Below are positions 4,576-7,658 of a DNA stretch of 7,658 bases, piece by piece (position 1 is the first letter of the stretch; the number at the start of each line of letters is the position of its first letter). Source of the DNA: Pseudomonadota bacterium. Lineage in GTDB: Bacteria; Pseudomonadota; Gammaproteobacteria; Burkholderiales; Burkholderiaceae. The position numbers and the translations under genes were made by a program. The stretch covers positions 1-7,658 of the forward strand of contig JAEZQX010000166.1 of NCBI GenBank assembly GCA_023441105.1, given 5' to 3'. The notes beneath the pieces were generated by a model, which searched no databases, had not been told where the DNA came from, and worked only from the letters and a program-made list of their open reading frames with translations.

Positions 4576-7413
4576 ATGAAGCACCAACGTCGTAGAAGCA
4601 TTTCGCCGGCTGCCGTCGCAACGGCAGCCATCCGGCTCCCGGCCGCGGGCTTGCCGGACGCGACCCTGCGGAAGGCCTCGTTGGTGGCGGCGCAGCCGCT
4701 GCTGCGCCTGCTGGCGGCGCTGCTGCTGGCAATGGCGCTGGTTGCCTGCGGCGGTGGCGGCGGCAGCGATTCACCCACCGCGGTTTCACCTGGCCCTGGC
4801 CCGGGCTCCAGCCCCGGCTCCAGCCCCGACGGCCAGGCACCGGCCGCCAATCCCGCGGCCGCGACCTACACCGTCGCCGGCTCGATGGCGGTGACCGAGG
4901 CCAGCGCGGTCGATTCCGACAGCAACGACCCCAACCAGCCTGCGCGCGCGGACAACAACAGCTTCGATACCCTCCAGCCGTTGCCAAACCCGGTCCAGCT
5001 GGTCGGCTACCTGACCATGCCCGGCCAGGGCCCCGAGGGCGCGGTGCGTGCCGCCGGCGACATCGTCGACGGCTACCGCGTGTTCCTCGAGCAGGGGCAG
5101 GTGGTGGAGGTCTCGTTCGCCGCCGATCCCCGCCTCATCGACATCGATCTCTTCGTCTACGACAGCAACCGCGTGCTGCGGGGCCTGTCCATCGGGCTGA
5201 ACACCTACGAATGCGTGAGCATCACCACCAGCGGCGAATACTTCCTCGCGGTGCAGCTGTTCGAAGGGACCAGCACCGGCGGCAGCCTCTATCAGCTGCG
5301 TGTCGGCGCAGCCGGTTCCGGCATCAATTGCGCGGTGGCCGCCGGCGGCGCGGACCTGCTGGTGCCGGGAGAAATCGTCGCGCAGCCGGCGGAGGCGACG
5401 CGCCGGCGCCTCGCGGCCGGCGCCGGAACGCTGCCCGGTGTGAAGGTCATCAAGGGCGATCCGGCCGCCGACCGGCCGGTGCTGGTGCAGGTTCCGCTGA
5501 GCCCGGCGGCGAGCACCAAGGCGGCGGTCGACGGCTGGCGGCGGCAGCTGCCGTCGCGGTCGCTGGACATCCATCGCACCGTCGATCATGCCAAGCTGAT
5601 GGTCGCCAGCGGCGAGTATCGCGCGGCCGTGCCCAACTTCATGCTGCAGGCGGCGCAGACCATGACGATGGCGCCGTTCCCGCCCAACGACCGCGACTAC
5701 GTCAAGCAGCGCTGGCACTACGACGCCATCCACCTCACCGAAGCGGTGGCGGCGCTGCAGGGCCGGGACTTCTCCGCCTCGCCGCGGCCCATCGTGGCGG
5801 TGGTGGATACCGGCATCGTGGCCGATCATCCCGACCTCACCAGCCAGCTGGTCGCGGGGTTCGACTTCGTGAGCGAACCGGCCAGCGCCGGCGACGGTAG
5901 CGGCAGCGACGCCAATCCCGACGACGCATCGCTCGAGCAGGGCGCGCCATTCCACGGTTCGCACGTCGCCGGCACCATCGCCGCGCAGACCTACAACGGC
6001 ATCGGCGGTGCCGGCGTCGCCCCGATCGCCCGCGTCATGCCGGTGCGGGTGCTGGGCACCAGCGGTGCCGGCAGCCTCTACGACATCATCCAGGGCATCC
6101 GTTTCGCCGCCGGCCTGGCCACCGATGCCGGCGTCACGCCGGCCCGCGCCGCGGACATCATCAACCTCAGCCTCGGCGCCGCCGGGGTCGACTGCGACCC
6201 GCTGCTGCAGGCACTGTTCGACGAGGTCCGCGCGCGCGGCGCGCTGGTGGTGGCGGCTGCCGGCAACGAGTCGCGGCCGGGTGCGCCCAGGCCGCTGGGC
6301 TTTCCGGCGAACTGCGGCAACGTGTTCGCGGTACCCGCCGTCACCCGCGGCGGCGACCCGCTGTTCGAGCGCGCGTTCTATTCCAACGTCGGGCCGCAGA
6401 ACCTGGTCGCGGCGCCGGGCGGCGACCTGTCGCGCTCCAGCACCGTGACCGGCCTTCCGGACGGCATCTACAGCACCACGGCCAGTGTCGGCGCGGGCGG
6501 CAGCCGCCAGCCCACCTACGGCTATCTGCAGGGCACGTCGATGGCGACGCCCCATGTCGCCGGCGTGCTGGCGCTGATGCGCTGGGTCAATCCGGGCATG
6601 ACGGCGCAGGCGATCGAGGGCCTGATCCGCAGCGGCACCATCGTCGACGATCTCGGTGCTCCCGGCCGCGACCCCGAGTTCGGCTACGGCCTGATCAACG
6701 CGCGCAAGGCGGTCGATGCCGCGCTGGCGGCGGTCGGCGGCGGCCCGGTGCCGAATCCGCCGCCCGGCGAGACGGTGGTGCAACCCAGCTCGATCGGCCT
6801 CGGCAGCATGCGCAACGAGGCGGAGCTCCAGGTCTCGCGGCTCGGTAACACGGACGAGCGGGTGCTGTCGGTCGGCAGCGATTCACCGGTCGTGTCGGTG
6901 GCACCGCGGGATGCCGCGTCGGTCGACCCCGCCACCGGCCTCGGCATCTATCGCGTCCGGGCCAACCGCGAAGCGATGGCAGTCGGCAGCTCCGCGTTCC
7001 CCAACATCCAGGTGCAGTTGTCGACCGGGCGCACGCTGACCGTGCAGGTGGCCATCGAACGCCGCGCGCCTGCCGCCGGCAGCGGCAGCACCGGACCGAC
7101 GTACGTGCTGGTGCTGGACGCGGCCGACCCGGCGCGCCCGGTGGTCGGAGAAGCCACGGTCGCCGCGGCGGTGAACGGACGCTACGACTACGCGGTGACC
7201 GTGCCGGGGACCGCGGCCATTTCCATCATCGCCGGCAGCGACCTCGACAATGACGGCGTGATCTGCAGTGCCGGCGAAACCTGCGGCGCCTATCCGATGC
7301 TATCGTCGCAGCTCGAGGTACTGCGGCCAGGCGGCAACCTGACCGGCCTCGATTTCACCCTGGTTCCCTACGGCGGAGTCAGCCCCGACGCCCTCGCGAT
7401 GCCAAGACGATGA
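4576..7413 (+). CDS. S8 (subtilisin-like) serine protease, predicted outer-membrane lipoprotein
   Basis: Numbered from ATG 4576 (945 aa). A hydrophobic segment ends in the lipobox LVAC (Cys58), followed by Gly5-Ser-Asp and a Pro/Ser/Gly linker (67-96); no Asp at +2 suggests outer-membrane sorting. A PPC-like beta domain spans about 125-244. A stretch that may be a propeptide (287-366) leads to QRWHYDAI (378-385), a motif seen before the catalytic domain in related proteases. The S8 triad is complete: Asp411 in VVDTG, His460 in HGSHVAG, Ser655 in GTSMATPHVAG, with oxyanion Asn564 in AAAGNES. After a Pro-rich linker (721-735) come two beta-rich C-terminal regions, with DLDNDG (889-894) and the pair Cys897/Cys903. 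The start is uncertain: ATG 4534 is also in frame, while GTG 4684, with GGAAGG 8 nt upstream, gives a standard-length lipoprotein signal. Low third-position GC in the first 30 codons after 4534 favours a later start; high third-position GC from about 4633 favours an earlier one. The stop overlaps the next start as ATGA. Confidence 0.93.
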   Translation: MKHQRRRSISPAAVATAAIRLPAAGLPDATLRKASLVAAQPLLRLLAALLLAMALVACGGGGGSDSPTAVSPGPGPGSSPGSSPDGQAPAANPAAATYTVAGSMAVTEASAVDSDSNDPNQPARADNNSFDTLQPLPNPVQLVGYLTMPGQGPEGAVRAAGDIVDGYRVFLEQGQVVEVSFAADPRLIDIDLFVYDSNRVLRGLSIGLNTYECVSITTSGEYFLAVQLFEGTSTGGSLYQLRVGAAGSGINCAVAAGGADLLVPGEIVAQPAEATRRRLAAGAGTLPGVKVIKGDPAADRPVLVQVPLSPAASTKAAVDGWRRQLPSRSLDIHRTVDHAKLMVASGEYRAAVPNFMLQAAQTMTMAPFPPNDRDYVKQRWHYDAIHLTEAVAALQGRDFSASPRPIVAVVDTGIVADHPDLTSQLVAGFDFVSEPASAGDGSGSDANPDDASLEQGAPFHGSHVAGTIAAQTYNGIGGAGVAPIARVMPVRVLGTSGAGSLYDIIQGIRFAAGLATDAGVTPARAADIINLSLGAAGVDCDPLLQALFDEVRARGALVVAAAGNESRPGAPRPLGFPANCGNVFAVPAVTRGGDPLFERAFYSNVGPQNLVAAPGGDLSRSSTVTGLPDGIYSTTASVGAGGSRQPTYGYLQGTSMATPHVAGVLALMRWVNPGMTAQAIEGLIRSGTIVDDLGAPGRDPEFGYGLINARKAVDAALAAVGGGPVPNPPPGETVVQPSSIGLGSMRNEAELQVSRLGNTDERVLSVGSDSPVVSVAPRDAASVDPATGLGIYRVRANREAMAVGSSAFPNIQVQLSTGRTLTVQVAIERRAPAAGSGSTGPTYVLVLDAADPARPVVGEATVAAAVNGRYDYAVTVPGTAAISIIAGSDLDNDGVICSAGETCGAYPMLSSQLEVLRPGGNLTGLDFTLVPYGGVSPDALAMPRR
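4608..4629 (+). other. Perfect 9-bp hairpin at the 5' end of the protease gene
   Basis: GGCTGCCGT (4608-4616) and ACGGCAGCC (4621-4629) form a perfect 9-bp stem closed by the tetraloop CGCA. It lies after the candidate -10 and before the GTG at 4684. It is in the untranslated leader if translation starts at 4684, or near codons 11-18 if at 4576. There is no T-run, so it is not a simple terminator. A role in translation control or mRNA stability is inference. Confidence 0.5.
4804..4827 (+). repeat. Two perfect 12-bp direct repeats in the post-lipobox linker
   Basis: GGCTCCAGCCCC occurs twice in tandem (4804-4815, 4816-4827) and encodes Gly-Ser-Ser-Pro twice, in the flexible tether between the lipidated Cys and the PPC-like domain. 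Copy changes would alter tether length in frame. Confidence 0.75.
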
Positions 7414-7658
7414 CCATCTTCCTCCGCAGCCCAAGGCGCACGCCGCAGCCCCGCAAGGACAAGCCGCGCCGGCTCGCCGCCATTCTGCTGGTCGCCGGCG
7501 GTGTGCTGGCGCTGGCCGGCTGCGAGACCATGCCCGGCGACCTGCCGGCGCAGAGGCAGGCACCGGGCGCCGCGGTGCCGACCGCGCCGGGGACAGGGGG
7601 AGCTGGCGCGGCGGGACAGCCCGGTGATCGGGGCCAGCAGGGGCCGCCGGGCCAACCC
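7410..7658 (+). CDS. Predicted lipoprotein with Gly-X-Y repeats, N-terminal part (truncated by window edge)
   Basis: The ATG at 7410-7412 overlaps the protease stop (TGA 7411-7413) as ATGA. The frame is open to the last base (83 codons), so the C-terminus is outside the window. The N-region is strongly basic (Arg/Lys-rich, residues 6-21) and is followed by a hydrophobic core and the lipobox LAGC, with lipidated Cys38 and Glu39 at +2, so outer-membrane attachment is likely. After that the chain is Gly/Pro/Ala/Gln-rich. From Gly63 it falls into seven consecutive Gly-X-Y triplets, including GDR, GQQ and GPP, up to the edge. I do not recognise a family. It may be the start of a collagen-like stalk, or only a disordered linker. 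Coupling to the protease gene suggests joint production at the cell surface. There is no good Shine-Dalgarno before the start. Confidence 0.75.
   Translation, partial: MTIFLRSPRRTPQPRKDKPRRLAAILLVAGGVLALAGCETMPGDLPAQRQAPGAAVPTAPGTGGAGAAGQPGDRGQQGPPGQP

Noticed and set aside
4786..6783. 665-codon minus-strand open frame opposite the protease gene
   Set aside because: The plus strand encodes a complete S8 catalytic triad over this stretch. The reverse frame is Arg/Ala/His-rich shadow sequence without recognisable motifs.

Overview
The window is GC-rich double-stranded bacterial DNA with dense gene packing, very high third-position GC and good Shine-Dalgarno sites. The gene content suggests a high-GC beta- or gammaproteobacterium: an outer-membrane TolC-family channel, an E. 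coli-type GMP reductase, a DUF924 protein, and lipoproteins with a Cys followed by a Gly run. This placement rests on family resemblance only, and I cannot name a genus.

Layout. (1) Positions 1-1612 on the minus strand hold a two-gene unit. An aldo/keto reductase (602-1612) comes first, and a TolC-family outer-membrane protein follows through an ATGA stop/start overlap; its C-terminal part lies beyond the left edge. (2) A 147-bp divergent spacer (1613-1759) separates that unit from a plus-strand pair. The pair is GMP reductase guaC (1760-2809) and a DUF924 protein (2787-3455) that begins 23 nt inside guaC. (3) A 126-bp convergent spacer (3456-3581) has GC-rich stem-loops and a small tandem duplication. 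(4) A minus-strand SDR oxidoreductase (3582-4349) starts at GTG behind a strong Shine-Dalgarno. (5) A divergent region (4350 to about 4683) carries a -10-like TATACT, imperfect direct repeats and a perfect 9-bp hairpin. (6) It leads into a large S8 serine-protease lipoprotein (annotated 4576-7413) and, through a second ATGA overlap, the start of another predicted lipoprotein (7410 to the right edge). That protein's visible end is a run of Gly-X-Y triplets.

How the genes relate. GMP reductase returns GMP to the IMP pool. The AKR and SDR are NAD(P)H-type oxidoreductases with intact active sites and unknown substrates. The protease/lipoprotein pair is probably an envelope or surface module, and the TolC protein an export channel. 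I see no phage, IS, CRISPR, tRNA or rRNA sequence. Most of the window looks like ordinary chromosome. The part I consider least explained is the protease plus Gly-X-Y lipoprotein pair with its structured leader. I do not see convincing evidence for a wholly new system.
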